Under the pieces are notes generated by a model. That model made no database searches. It saw only the letters and a list, made by a program, of their open reading frames with translations, and was not told where the DNA came from. Both the position numbers and the translations under genes were made by a program. From JBBATK01 sp039810585 (GTDB lineage: Bacteria; Bacteroidota; Ignavibacteria; Kapaibacteriales; NICIL-2), in assembly GCA_039810585.1 (NCBI GenBank), contig JBDHXF010000018.1, forward strand, positions 1 through 64,000: a stretch of DNA of 64,000 nucleotides, in the 5' to 3' direction. The first letter of the stretch is position 1. The number at the start of each line of letters is the position of its first letter. Below, in pieces: positions 1 to 9,253 of the stretch.

Positions 1-980
1 ACGAGATCTTCCACGCCGACGAGACCAATCACTTTGCCGTAGGAGGACACGAGACAGCCTTTGGTGCGAACCGTGAAGACGTCCCCTTCGAGTACGTTTT
101 TGCGAGTGTCTCGTTTACTGAGGTGGTACACTTCGTCCCACGTGCCGACGTCGCTCCACTCAAAATTGGCCATCACACAGTAGACTCGCTGAGACTTCTC
201 CATGATGCCGTAGTCCATGGAGATGGGACGAATTTGCTTGTAGGTGTTTTGCAAGACTTCATTGAACGCGTCGATAGACATGTTGCCTTTCAACACTTCG
301 AACAAGGCAGCATAGTCTGGAAGGTAGCGACGGAACTCTTCGTCAAAGGTTTGGAGTGTGTACACGAAAATCCCTGAGTTCCAGAGAAAGTCGCCTGCAT
401 CGAGAAAGCGATTTGCCGTATCAACGTCCGGCTTCTCTGCAAATACTCCCACCGATCGGAGAGTTGTTCGGGAACTGTCACTCAACGGAACCACACCCTC
501 GTTGATTTGCAAGTAGCCAAAACCTGATTCCGCACGAGTTGGCTGTAGGCCAATCGTGATAATGCCCTTTCGCTCGGCTGCGGATTTAATGGCGGTTTCG
601 ATACTGATATGAAACTCGCCGACGTTATGTACCACGTGATCCGAGGGCAGAGCCACGATTACATCGTCTCTGTCAAGCTCCTTCATCAGCATGATGTTTG
701 CCAGCTCGAGTGATGCAGCCGTGTTGCGCCGAAATGGCTCCATGATAATGTTGTGCGCAGGTATCATGGAAAGTTGATCCTTCACCAGAGCAGCCAGGTG
801 GTCGGTCGTCACGACATAAATATTCTTCGGATCAAACAGCGGAAGCAGTCGAGCCACCGTGTTCTGGATCATCGTGCCCTCACCCAACAGATGGATAAGC
901 TGCTTCGGGTGCTGCTCCGTGCTGCGTGGGTAGAGCTGAGCTCCACTTCCGCCTGCCATTATTAACGCCACTGCTTTCAT
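1..980 (-). CDS. manC: Mannose-1-phosphate guanylyltransferase, 3' end cut by window edge
   Basis: This is a nucleotidyltransferase that would make GDP-mannose from mannose-1-phosphate and GTP for surface polysaccharides. It starts at ATG 980 and reads through to base 1 with no stop, about 326 codons. The N-terminal nucleotide-binding loop reads MAGGSGAQLYPRS and is followed by PKQL. Further on are ALPSDHVV and the sugar-site region with ESGFGYLQ, then EKPD and FLWNSGIF, all typical of the family. Oddity: the loop residue normally Arg (GGSGTRLWP) is Gln15 here (codon CAG). The gene was not assembled as a single open frame in the usual tables because it has no stop in the window. Assignment to GMP rather than another sugar-nucleotide transferase is supported by PKQ and FLWNSG. 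Confidence 0.88.
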   Translation of the reverse strand, partial: MKAVALIMAGGSGAQLYPRSTEQHPKQLIHLLGEGTMIQNTVARLLPLFDPKNIYVVTTDHLAALVKDQLSMIPAHNIIMEPFRRNTAASLELANIMLMKELDRDDVIVALPSDHVVHNVGEFHISIETAIKSAAERKGIITIGLQPTRAESGFGYLQINEGVVPLSDSSRTTLRSVGVFAEKPDVDTANRFLDAGDFLWNSGIFVYTLQTFDEEFRRYLPDYAALFEVLKGNMSIDAFNEVLQNTYKQIRPISMDYGIMEKSQRVYCVMANFEWSDVGTWDEVYHLSKRDTRKNVLEGDVFTVRTKGCLVSSYGKVIGLVGVEDL

Positions 981-1177
981 GCGTATCCTCGTTGCTACAC
1001 TCAACTCACGTCGCCACTAATAACATCGGTGTCGACCCATTCACGTTTTCGCGACGACACTCTGTTTGTCTACGTTTGAGCTTCCAAGCTATTGGAAAAC
1101 TCGCATGCACACTGCATCATCTTTACGAAATGAACTCAAGTAGATCTGTGCACGCCACCAAACTCGACCACTTCTTT

Positions 1178-1723
1178 TTATTCTGCTGACTCACGATGCA
1201 AGGCATAGACCGCCTTCAGCTCGCGGCCTTGCTCGGCGTAGTCCAATCCATAACCAATAAGAAACTCCGGTCCCACTTCGAAACAGCAGTAGCGTAGTTC
1301 CAGTTGCTCTTTCGTGACACTGGGTTTGGAGAGCAGCGTGGCCACTTGCACAGATGCCGGAAACTGGTGCTTGAGTTGATCAAGAATCTTCTTTAGCGTC
1401 AGCCCTGTGTCCACGATATCCTCTATCACCACCACATGACGGTTGCGAATCACGGCAGAAATCTCCGACAGACGAAGCTCTCCGGACGACTCCATGGCAT
1501 CGCCGTAACTCTTTGCGCTCAGTACCTCTACCGTACACGGCATGGCCACTGCTCTGATGAGATCCACGGCAAAGAACATGGCACCTTTAAGGACGATCAC
1601 GAATACCGGATCCAGGTTCGCATAGTGTTCTCTAATACGTGCGGCCTCACGGCCTATTGCTCGTTCAATAGTGTCTGCAGAAAGTAGCTCACGGAATTCC
1701 TTGCCATTGATGACGTAGTTCAT
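1178..1723 (-). CDS. hpt: Hypoxanthine phosphoribosyltransferase
   Basis: This purine salvage enzyme transfers phosphoribose from PRPP to hypoxanthine or guanine. The 181-residue product has the usual length. The PRPP-binding motif VVVIEDIVDTGLTL lies at residues 97-110, preceded by the VLKGAMFF loop near 44-51 and followed by the C-terminal purine-site segment with VGPEFLIGYGLDYAE. I chose ATG 1723 because its A overlaps the TGA of tilS (TGATG) and a GGAGGG ribosome site lies just upstream inside tilS. This gives translational coupling. A longer in-frame start at 1813 would only add tilS-antiframe residues. The tilS-hpt order is a well-known conserved pair. Confidence 0.93.
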   Translation of the reverse strand: MNYVINGKEFRELLSADTIERAIGREAARIREHYANLDPVFVIVLKGAMFFAVDLIRAVAMPCTVEVLSAKSYGDAMESSGELRLSEISAVIRNRHVVVIEDIVDTGLTLKKILDQLKHQFPASVQVATLLSKPSVTKEQLELRYCCFEVGPEFLIGYGLDYAEQGRELKAVYALHRESAE

Positions 1724-4700
1724 CAGCCCTCCACTCGAAATGTGGCTTTTACGATACGACGTGTCTCGTTCGTGATTTTGAAATCTTCGCTCATACGCAT
1801 GCCGCAGAGCCATACAATGTCGGTTGCCGTGGCTAGTACCACGTAATGACCACGTTGCGAGTGCTCCACTTTTTCGTTCGTGAGGATGTCGCTGATCTTC
1901 ATGTGACCATTAAACCCTATTGGATGCATGCTGTCGCCCGCATGCCAGGTCCGCAGCGTTAAGCGGTAGGGCAGCGCATCATAGTCGAAATACTCCACGT
2001 GATGATCCTGTCCGATACGCACGTCGTTGCGGTGACACTCTTCCAGCTCCAGATGATACTTGCCGATGCTGTAGCTGCCGAGTTTGTAGAGCGAGAGGAA
2101 GATTTCCTGTAAATGCTGCTCGTACATTAGCACGATGTCGTCGCGGTTACGCAAGGCAATCACATTATTCACGACCGCTTCGCGGGCACCCACCTCAGCT
2201 TCCACAAGCTTGAGGATACGATCGATAGCACCAAAGGAAACCGTGCGACCAAAGGTCAACGCCGAAATTGCGCGCTCTATAATTTCACCTTGCAGGAAGC
2301 TGTGCAACGCCTCCAGCTGATGCACGTCGATCACACAACTGTCGTCACGTTCGTTCACCACCGAATGATACGTGGTGTCGATCAACGAATCGATAAATCC
2401 GTCAGCACGCCTCAGCAGTGTGGCTGTTCGGTTCAACGATTCCACAATCTTTGGATTATACTCTTCCTTCAGCTTAGGTAAGAGGTCGTGTCGCACCTTG
2501 TTGCGCGTGTACTTGGTCATGGTATTGGTTTCATCCTCATACCATTCCAAACTGCGCTGACGTGCGTATTCGAGAATATCTTGTTTGGAGAGACAGAGCA
2601 AGGGACGGATCAACTGGGTCTTCTTCACCAATGAACGTCGTGGTGGAATGCCCGCTAATCCGGTTAACCCCGTTCCTCTGAACAAATTCATCAACAGGGT
2701 TTCTGCAGCATCATCAGCGTTATGTGCGGTCGCACAGAATTGCGCGCGCAGTGTGCTGGCGGTCTGACGGAAGAACTTGTAGCGTAGTTCACGAGCTGCT
2801 GTTTCTTCGGAGAGTGAATGCTTCTTGGCAAACTCCCCCACTTTCACTTGGGTCGTGTGGCAGGCAATGTCGTACTCATCGGCCACACTCTTCACGAATT
2901 TCTCGTCACGCTTTGAAGTCTTATCCCGCAAGCCATGATTGACATGCGCGATGTTGAGTTGATAGGCGTGTTCGAACGACAACACATGTAAGATGTCCAG
3001 CAGCACAATGGAATCCACGCCGCCGCTCACGCCTACGAGAATGCTTTCACCGTCTTGCACAAGAAGTTCCTGGACCAGAAAATCCTCCACTTTCTGAACC
3101 ATGGTTTCACATTCTTCAGAAAGTTCGGGTCGACCTTTGGGATCCTTATACACGAAGTAATGTTTCGGCGGAGCCAGCACTCGACGTTTCTCACCTTCCA
3201 AAGGTGCTAATACTGCACTCTCATCATGCTGCGCAGCTCTTCCGCCCTTGCGCGGCTGCTTCTTGTCTCTCTGCTGTTGGTTGGACTGCCGACGATTGTC
3301 ATCGCCGGGAATCTCCTGCTCTGTGTTCGTAGCCTCTTGGCCTTCGAAATCACCGCGATCCGTTCTTTGGTCAGCATGCTTGTCGGAGCGACGAGACTGC
3401 TCCACTTGCTCTTTTCCACGACGTCCTTTGGATTTTGAACTCCTCGTGTCGCGCGCTTCTTGCGGATCGGCGGAAGCACGGGTCTCCTGCTGCTCGCGCG
3501 ACTCACGTTGATCTTGAATATCTCGCTGATCTCGCGCATCTCGGCGATCCCTGGCATCCCGTTGATCACGTCCATCCCGTTGATCACGCACATCCTGTTG
3601 ATCGCGAGTGTCCCGTGAATCGCGTGCATCGCGCCGGTCTCGTGTATCCCGCTGCCCACGAGTAGAACGAGATTCTCGTTGATCGCGCTTTTCGCTATGA
3701 GGTTTAGATTGATCGGCATTCTGCTCACGACCCTGCGGAGCAGCCTCGCGCTGACGCGGAGCCTCGTTTTGCTTTGCCCCCTGCTTTGCTGTTGCACTTT
3801 CCGGTTGCATTCGGTGCTGTTGATCTTCAGCGTCGTCGTTCGCATCAAAGCCAGCATCTGCATCTGCATCCGGTCCGCTCGCGTCACGATCCAGTCGGCG
3901 TTGTATGCGTTCATTCTTCTTCTGATCGCGCCATTGACGACGCTTTTCCAGCCACTCCAAGCGGCGCTTTTCACGTCTGCTTAAGGGAGCCTGGTCCCCG
4001 CTCTCAGGCGTGCCTTCACTTCGCAGGTCGAGTGCCTGCTCAGTTTCATCGGATGCAAGACGTCCTGAGGCAGACTTCTTGTCTACCGCTTTCTGTTCCG
4101 CTCGATTGTTCAGCGATGAGTGCTGTCGCCGACCTGCATCCTGTCCATCGCTCTGCTTTGCACCTTTCGCTACTGCGCCACTGCGAGCGGTAGTTCTTAC
4201 ATCAGCCGGGTCATGGTGTCCTTCGTCATGAGAATCACCCTGGCGTTGCGAACTCGACTTTGCGTTCTTGAGCGACGAGATAAAAGCTGACAGCTCTTCC
4301 AGCGAAGGAGCTTCCGCATCGTCATCCGCGGGCCGGCGAGCTCGTGTATCGGCCGCTGCTTTAGATCGACCGGATTTCGCTGCCTTGGAAGCCTTATCAG
4401 CGGTCCCCTTGCCGGCTCTGCTTTGTTCAGCAGCAGACTTTGAGCCTGTTGCTTTTGCGCCATCGCTATCCGAGGTGCCCTTTGACGCTGAGGTTGATTT
4501 TGAAGTCGACTGCTTGGAAGATGACGTCGAACCGGACTTCGAAGCCTTGTGTGCCGATGAAGCACTTTTACTCGCAGCCTGATTTTTATTCTCACGAGCT
4601 TCGCTCGTTTGATCTGCGGCCGAAGCATCCATTGCGGAAGACGCTTTTGCAGCTTTGGTAGCCTTAGGCGCAGCGGAGTCTTTAGAGCTGGTTGCTTTAG

Positions 4701-4923
4701 CTTTCGATTTGAGATCCGACGCTTGCTTTGAGGCAGGAGCTGCTGATTTTGCTGTGGAACTCTTGGCAGATGACTCCTTCGCTTTGCTTCCGTTTTTTTT
4801 GGAAGCCGCTCGAGAAGTGGATGCAGATTTCGTTTTTGAGGATGATGCTTGCTCCTGCACCAATTCGTGTTCAGCTCCGTGCTCAGCTCTGTTTTCAGCT
4901 GAGGAGTTTGGGGTGTTTGTCAT
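1723..4923 (-). CDS. tilS: tRNA(Ile)-lysidine synthase with giant low-complexity N-terminal extension
   Basis: The C-terminal 470 residues are an ordinary TilS, which converts C34 of tRNA-Ile2(CAU) to lysidine. They carry the ATP-pyrophosphatase loop VGVSGGVDS, then AHNADDAAET, GLTGLAGIPPRR, TRNKVRHDLLP and a C-terminal substrate-binding domain. The first roughly 590 residues are intrinsically disordered. They comprise a Lys/Ser/Ala-rich tract (about 30-205), an Arg-rich helical stretch (about 325-355) and a tandem Arg-Asp tract (about 420-500) encoded by 9-bp DNA units. The frame is open throughout, so this is one gene unless translation also begins inside. ATG 4923 is used here; an in-frame TTG at 4950 is possible, and neither has a strong ribosome site. 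The gene lies 48 bp after dus and overlaps hpt. Confidence 0.9.
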   Translation of the reverse strand: MTNTPNSSAENRAEHGAEHELVQEQASSSKTKSASTSRAASKKNGSKAKESSAKSSTAKSAAPASKQASDLKSKAKATSSKDSAAPKATKAAKASSAMDASAADQTSEARENKNQAASKSASSAHKASKSGSTSSSKQSTSKSTSASKGTSDSDGAKATGSKSAAEQSRAGKGTADKASKAAKSGRSKAAADTRARRPADDDAEAPSLEELSAFISSLKNAKSSSQRQGDSHDEGHHDPADVRTTARSGAVAKGAKQSDGQDAGRRQHSSLNNRAEQKAVDKKSASGRLASDETEQALDLRSEGTPESGDQAPLSRREKRRLEWLEKRRQWRDQKKNERIQRRLDRDASGPDADADAGFDANDDAEDQQHRMQPESATAKQGAKQNEAPRQREAAPQGREQNADQSKPHSEKRDQRESRSTRGQRDTRDRRDARDSRDTRDQQDVRDQRDGRDQRDARDRRDARDQRDIQDQRESREQQETRASADPQEARDTRSSKSKGRRGKEQVEQSRRSDKHADQRTDRGDFEGQEATNTEQEIPGDDNRRQSNQQQRDKKQPRKGGRAAQHDESAVLAPLEGEKRRVLAPPKHYFVYKDPKGRPELSEECETMVQKVEDFLVQELLVQDGESILVGVSGGVDSIVLLDILHVLSFEHAYQLNIAHVNHGLRDKTSKRDEKFVKSVADEYDIACHTTQVKVGEFAKKHSLSEETAARELRYKFFRQTASTLRAQFCATAHNADDAAETLLMNLFRGTGLTGLAGIPPRRSLVKKTQLIRPLLCLSKQDILEYARQRSLEWYEDETNTMTKYTRNKVRHDLLPKLKEEYNPKIVESLNRTATLLRRADGFIDSLIDTTYHSVVNERDDSCVIDVHQLEALHSFLQGEIIERAISALTFGRTVSFGAIDRILKLVEAEVGAREAVVNNVIALRNRDDIVLMYEQHLQEIFLSLYKLGSYSIGKYHLELEECHRNDVRIGQDHHVEYFDYDALPYRLTLRTWHAGDSMHPIGFNGHMKISDILTNEKVEHSQRGHYVVLATATDIVWLCGMRMSEDFKITNETRRIVKATFRVEG
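3451..3690 (-). repeat. Tandem 9-bp minisatellite coding an Arg-Asp-X tract in tilS
   Basis: The DNA repeats degenerate units such as CGTTGATCA and CGCGCATCT. Read on the minus strand these encode runs of RDQ, RDA, RDT and RDR triplets. The repeat is imperfect and stays in frame through about 80 residues. It explains why several long antisense frames appear open here. It is not a CRISPR array: units are too short and there are no unique spacers. Confidence 0.85.
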
Positions 4924-4971
4924 ACCGTACGTTTTGTTCGTTCCGAGCAATCATCGGAACCGCTGTATCCT

Positions 4972-6000
4972 TTATACAGTCACTTCTTCATCCGCACGAA
5001 GGGCTGCAGCACTCTCGCGAGTATCCTCGTAATCACGAAGGAATTCAACGTAGCGCAGAAGTCTATCCTCAACCGCGGCAAAGGATTCGGTGTGTACCAA
5101 ATCGCGACGCACGGTGGAAGCCATGTACAGGCCCTTCAGATAGCCGGAATAAAATTTTCGAAATTCAATGCAGGTGCGACGTTCGTTGCCGCTCCGTGCA
5201 ATGCTGAGACCTAGTTGCTCTAAACAGGTCTGCACACGCTCCTGAACACTCGCGGGTTCTGCCTCCACGCCATCGCGTAGTAGCGCCTTGCACTCGCGAA
5301 ACACGAAGGGATTGGCAATGGCTGCCCTTCCTATCATCACCGCGTCGCATCCCGTTTCTTGAAATGCACGCTGCGCGTCTTGAGCCGAGGTCACATCGCC
5401 GTTTAAAATGACAGGTATCGAAACGGCAGCTTTGACCTTCGGAATCCACGACCAATCGGCGGATCCATTGTGACCCATGTCACGAGTGCGACAGTGCACA
5501 GTCAACGCTGCTGCTCCGGCATCCTCGATCATCTTGGCGACATCTACAATCACAATGGATTGTTGGTCCCAGCCAAGACGAGTCTTTACCGTCACCGGTA
5601 GTGAAACCGCGTCAACAATCGCACGCGTCATCGATGCCATCAGGTCCGGATGACGGAGCATGCCGGCACCGGCATTGCGAGCCACCACGTTTTTTACCCA
5701 ACAGCCAAAGTTGATGTCCAGAAAGTTTGGTTGCGATTGCTCAGCAATGCGTGCAGCCTCAACCATGGTGTCCGTCTGCCCACCAAATATTTGGATAGCA
5801 ACCGGACGTTCTTCCTCCGCCAGTTCTAGTTTCTGCAGTGAACGCTTGGCGTCGCGAATAAGACCTTCGCTGGAGACAAATTCTGTGTAGACGATATCGG
5901 CGCCCAGACGACGACAGATGACGCGAAATGGGAGATCACTCACGTCCTCCATCGGTGCCAGAAGCACCCCTTGTTCAACTTCTACAGAGCCAATCTTCAC
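4972..6000 (-). CDS. dusB: tRNA-dihydrouridine synthase (DusB-like)
   Basis: This FMN enzyme reduces uridines in the tRNA D-loop. The 342 residues begin with the FMN-binding segment VLLAPMEDVSDLPFR (12-26). Then come GADIVYTEFVSSE, the catalytic Cys100 in DINFGCWVKNVVARNAGAGM, TVKTRLGW, the FMN phosphate segment TVHCRTRDMGHNGSADW, and ILNGDVTSA followed by GCDAVMIGRAAIANPF. The GCWVK form in place of GCPxK is, to my knowledge, usual in Bacteroidota-type Dus proteins. It is upstream of tilS on the same strand, so two tRNA-modification genes are probably cotranscribed with hpt. Confidence 0.92.
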   Translation of the reverse strand: MKIGSVEVEQGVLLAPMEDVSDLPFRVICRRLGADIVYTEFVSSEGLIRDAKRSLQKLELAEEERPVAIQIFGGQTDTMVEAARIAEQSQPNFLDINFGCWVKNVVARNAGAGMLRHPDLMASMTRAIVDAVSLPVTVKTRLGWDQQSIVIVDVAKMIEDAGAAALTVHCRTRDMGHNGSADWSWIPKVKAAVSIPVILNGDVTSAQDAQRAFQETGCDAVMIGRAAIANPFVFRECKALLRDGVEAEPASVQERVQTCLEQLGLSIARSGNERRTCIEFRKFYSGYLKGLYMASTVRRDLVHTESFAAVEDRLLRYVEFLRDYEDTRESAAALRADEEVTV

Positions 6001-6223
6001 CGTGAATTCTTCGCGTTAGCAGATGCCTGGTGTTTAAAGCCTCGCAAGATACGACAGTTCTGCTCTAGTTACCAGAAGATGCGGAGCATCGTCACCCCGC
6101 TTTCGGTCACTCGTTGCACTACTCCCCCATTTAAACAGTGTATCAATGCAAGAATTTCAGCGAAAATTCGCGAAATGCGGTACTGGATTGTCAGTACAAG
6201 TGGGTCGGAGTATCTCGTGAGTT

Positions 6224-7351
6224 TTATCCACAGAGTGCATTGACCACGGAAGTGGCGGCATGTGGACGTGCAACAGCCAAGGCGTTGGCGCGCATCGTTT
6301 CGAGTTTGTGCGGATGAGCCAGGAGTTGATCCACTTTGTAAGCAAGGGTGAGGATGTTGTTGCACTTGACCGCTGCACCGTGCTCAAGAAGGTAGTCGCT
6401 GTTCCGTTCTTCTTGACCGGGAATGGGATTCAATATCACAAAGGCTAGTCCTTTAGCCATTGCCTCACTGCTCGTCAATCCACCCGGTTTCCCAATGATC
6501 AGGTCGGCTGCACTCATGTATTCGTCCATCTCGGTTGTAAAGCCCACGGGATGGATCCGCACGGCTGCGGACGTCGCGTTATGTTCATCGACAAAGTTCT
6601 TGACGTTGTCGAACAGCTCAGCGTTTTTACCGCAGATCACGACGACTTGCGCCGGTTGATGCATGGCGCGTAGCGCCTCGAGTATTGAAACACTATTGCC
6701 GACGCCAAATCCGCCGGTCGAGATGAGAATGGTGGGACGATCGCGGTGCAACCCATGCTTCTCACGCATCGCGAATTTGTCCTTGTGCTCACCGAACACC
6801 GGATCGATTGGAATGCCCGTTGTGGCAATGTGCTCGGCCGGAATTCCGAGCGCACGCAAGTACATCGTTTCTTCCTCGCATGCGGTGCAGTAAAAGTCCA
6901 CATCACGATTGATCCACATGGCATGCGCATCGTAATCGGTGATGACGACCGCGGAGCGACAACTCAAGCGCTCCTTACGTCGCAAATATCCAATGATATC
7001 AGCAGGCAGAAAGTGGGTGTTCACAACCAAGTCGGGTTGGATGCGTCGGAGCAGACGCATGAAGAGAGCGACGTTAATGCGCTCCAGCGCCCTCATTTTC
7101 TTTTCGTTTCGGGCAGGCTTATCGAGCAGATCGTACACCCAGCCCAACACGTCCGGCGCTGTTCTCGCCATCTCGAAGTAGGCCTTTGCATAGAGCGTGC
7201 GAACAGCTTTGGAGGTGTATTCCAGAGTATCCAAATGCACAATTTCTTTGGCGCGCCCGCTGGCTTGAAAGGCTCGAACCAAGGCATCGGCGGCTCTCAC
7301 GTGACCCGCACCGGCCGAGGCTGAGAGGACAAGGATCTTTTTGTATTCCAC
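6224..7351 (-). CDS. MGDG synthase / UgtP-family glycolipid glycosyltransferase
   Basis: This GT28-type glycosyltransferase of 375 residues probably adds a sugar from UDP-glucose or UDP-galactose to diacylglycerol at the inner leaflet. The N-terminal SASAGAGHVRAADAL (10-24) is the family acceptor-binding signature. Other family features are VNTHFLPADIIGYL, VITDYDAHAMWINRDVDFYC, the glycine-rich STGGFGVGNSV and the nucleotide-sugar motif IGKPGGLTSSEAMAKGLAFV near the C-terminus. It has no transmembrane segment, as expected for a peripheral enzyme. The donor sugar cannot be told from sequence alone. It is separated by about 220 bp from dus, so probably an independent transcript, and divergent from the BrkB gene. 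Confidence 0.86.
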   Translation of the reverse strand: MEYKKILVLSASAGAGHVRAADALVRAFQASGRAKEIVHLDTLEYTSKAVRTLYAKAYFEMARTAPDVLGWVYDLLDKPARNEKKMRALERINVALFMRLLRRIQPDLVVNTHFLPADIIGYLRRKERLSCRSAVVITDYDAHAMWINRDVDFYCTACEEETMYLRALGIPAEHIATTGIPIDPVFGEHKDKFAMREKHGLHRDRPTILISTGGFGVGNSVSILEALRAMHQPAQVVVICGKNAELFDNVKNFVDEHNATSAAVRIHPVGFTTEMDEYMSAADLIIGKPGGLTSSEAMAKGLAFVILNPIPGQEERNSDYLLEHGAAVKCNNILTLAYKVDQLLAHPHKLETMRANALAVARPHAATSVVNALCG

Positions 7352-7412
7352 GCGTGTGTTGTGTATAACTTGCGTGTAAAATACACAGGAAAGAAAGCAT
7401 CACGCTCCGCGA

Positions 7413-8381
7413 ATGAAAGCAGCCTCAACGGTCCGTCAACCCACTACACCACGTGAACGAAGTGAGGAAAAATCAAGTCCTGATCTTCATCGCGGCTTGT
7501 GGGCGCATATCACACAGGTGGGAATGCGCCTTGACGAATTGCATGTCTACCTACTCGCCGCCGGTCTCTCGTTCAATGTGCTGCTGTGCCTGCTTCCCCT
7601 GTTCCTGGTAGCTCTCTATATCGCCGGATCCATCATTCACCTGGAACCTGTTATCGAGAGCGTACGCCACACCCTCAGTCAAGCTCTGCCGCTCACGCCG
7701 GGAACAGAGAGTTTTATTGATGCGGTGGTCGACGAGATCCGATCGGTGAAGGATTCCAGTACCACAGCCGGACTGGTTGGTATTGCGGTGCTTTTGTGGA
7801 CCTCCTCAGCGCTCTTCTCATCGCTGCGCACCGCCTTCAACGCCATCTTCAGCATCCCTACGCCACGCTTTTTTCTATGGTACAAATTGAAGGATCTCCT
7901 GTTTACTTTTTTAGTCGTCTTACTCATCCTAGTCTCAACAGTCCTCACTCCACTGACTTCTGTACTGGCATCAAGCCTAAGCGAGCACGTGTCGTGGCTC
8001 GCCTCCTGGCATATCGGCTCACTCCTGAGCTTTTCTCTTTCTGCGTTGATCGCCTTTCTGTACTTCGGTGTGTTGCTGCGATTTGTACCCAACAAACCGC
8101 AGCCGCTTTTTATCATCATGAGTGCCAGTATCAGCAGCATGATTTTATGGGAGAGCGCACGCTTTGCCTTCACCTACTACCTCAATCACATCGCCTCATT
8201 CGGTCGCTTCTATGGTACCTTCAGTGTTCTGGTAGCATCTGCACTGTGGATTTACTATTCGGCCCTCATCGTCCTCGTCTCCGCCGAAGTAGCCGAGTAC
8301 GCTTACGAACAACGACGTGCACGACTAAAAGCCAAACAGATTAAGAGCTCCCCCGCCACCAAAACTCGAGGGGTGCGATAA
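7413..8381 (+). CDS. YihY/BrkB family inner-membrane protein
   Basis: This integral membrane protein of 322 residues belongs to the YihY/BrkB family (once misnamed RNase BN). After a charged N-terminal stretch (about 1-40) the family pattern follows, with about six hydrophobic segments: one near 45-70 (AAGLSFNVLLCLLPLFLVALY), then near 110-125, 150-180, 200-225, 232-250 and 262-285. Conserved-looking stretches include LWTSSALFSSLRTAFNAIF and FGRFYGTFSVLVASALWIYYSALIVLVSAEVAEY. The molecular function of the family is not established. The start at ATG 7413 leaves about 60 bp to the divergent glycosyltransferase start. Confidence 0.88.
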   Translation: MKAASTVRQPTTPRERSEEKSSPDLHRGLWAHITQVGMRLDELHVYLLAAGLSFNVLLCLLPLFLVALYIAGSIIHLEPVIESVRHTLSQALPLTPGTESFIDAVVDEIRSVKDSSTTAGLVGIAVLLWTSSALFSSLRTAFNAIFSIPTPRFFLWYKLKDLLFTFLVVLLILVSTVLTPLTSVLASSLSEHVSWLASWHIGSLLSFSLSALIAFLYFGVLLRFVPNKPQPLFIIMSASISSMILWESARFAFTYYLNHIASFGRFYGTFSVLVASALWIYYSALIVLVSAEVAEYAYEQRRARLKAKQIKSSPATKTRGVR

Positions 8382-8442
8382 CGCACTGAACGAATTCAGA
8401 GTGATACCAAACGAGCGACACCAAGGCTTAAAAGGAATTCAG

Positions 8443-8490
8443 CAGGAGAATTATTATTCGTGCGGGCGATGCCCGCACGAATTGAAATTC
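8443..8490 (+). repeat. Dispersed hairpin element, copy 1
   Basis: The core is a perfect 12-bp stem, ATTCGTGCGGGC (8456-8467), loop GAT, GCCCGCACGAAT (8471-8482). It is flanked by GAATT (from 8448) and AATTC (8486-8490), which can extend the stem, and is preceded by CAGGAGAA. It lies between the convergent BrkB and exonuclease genes, so it may serve as a transcription terminator, although no T-run follows. The same 5' flank and core recur at 22697-22747 and in part at 29485-29603. Confidence 0.75.
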
Positions 8491-8506
8491 AGGAAATGAC
8501 GAGCTC

Positions 8507-9253
8507 TCACATCTTGAGCAAATCCAACCATACGAGAAAGAGCTCCCAGGTGGCTTGGACGTCGCGCAGGCAGTATTCGGCAATCTCAACGTAAGCGCCG
8601 CTGCTATAGAGCTCTCCCACTTTGGAGCCGTCTACACCTTCGCCTTTGGGCGAACGAATTCCGAAGCTCTTGGTGTAGAAATCAAGATTGAATCGACGGG
8701 TGGCTCCGTTTTGCGAGGGCATTTGAAAAGTTAGCTCGTCAAGTAGATCCGTGTGGGTTTCACGGTAACTCCAGCGAGTGCCGCTCATCAGGTTCGTACT
8801 TGGTCGCAGACCCAACACAGCAGAGCGCAACATGAGGAAAGGAAAATCGAATCCACGACCATTAAACGTGATGTAATGTACGCGGTTCTGGCCGTCGTGC
8901 AGTGAACGCACATACTTCCAAAAGTCCTGTACGATACCTTTTTCCGACGAGCGTATCATCAGTGCACCTGATGGAAGATCTTCGCGTTGACGTTCTTCCT
9001 CAATATCCGGAGAGCGCATCAAGCACACACGTTTTTCCTCTTTCCACGCCCCATCAGGTTGACGGATGTAATGGATGATGGCAATGCAGACGATGTGGCC
9101 TGTAAATGGTGCCAGTGCCATCTCGCTCTTCTTGCGTTGCTGATCTTCTTCGTTGAGAGCAGATCGCAAAAGATACTCTTGTTGAGCCTCATCAAACGAA
9201 TCAAAATCAACAGGAGACGTTTCGATGTCCAAAACCAAATAATGATGCATCAT
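8507..9253 (-). CDS. PolB-like 3'-5' exonuclease (DEDD superfamily)
   Basis: This 248-residue protein resembles stand-alone exonucleases related to the proofreading domain of family B DNA polymerases (Pfam DNA_pol_B_exo2 type). The three exonuclease motifs are visible: DIE at residues 9-11, ITFNGRGFDFPFLMLRSA in the middle for motif II, and YCLRDVQATWELF near the C-terminus for motif III with its Asp. It should degrade DNA or RNA from 3' ends with two metal ions, but the cellular role is unknown. It starts at ATG 9253, and its neighbours do not suggest a pathway. Confidence 0.82.
   Translation of the reverse strand: MMHHYLVLDIETSPVDFDSFDEAQQEYLLRSALNEEDQQRKKSEMALAPFTGHIVCIAIIHYIRQPDGAWKEEKRVCLMRSPDIEEERQREDLPSGALMIRSSEKGIVQDFWKYVRSLHDGQNRVHYITFNGRGFDFPFLMLRSAVLGLRPSTNLMSGTRWSYRETHTDLLDELTFQMPSQNGATRRFNLDFYTKSFGIRSPKGEGVDGSKVGELYSSGAYVEIAEYCLRDVQATWELFLVWLDLLKM

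Noticed and set aside
3451..3690. Possible CRISPR-like or tandem array
   Set aside because: Units are 9 bp with no unique spacers and stay in the tilS frame; this is a coding minisatellite.
3774..4231. Long open frames on the plus strand opposite tilS (for example 139 and 73 codons)
   Set aside because: They are antisense to the low-complexity tilS repeat and consist of Ser/Leu/Arg-rich reverse translations of it, with no ribosome site.
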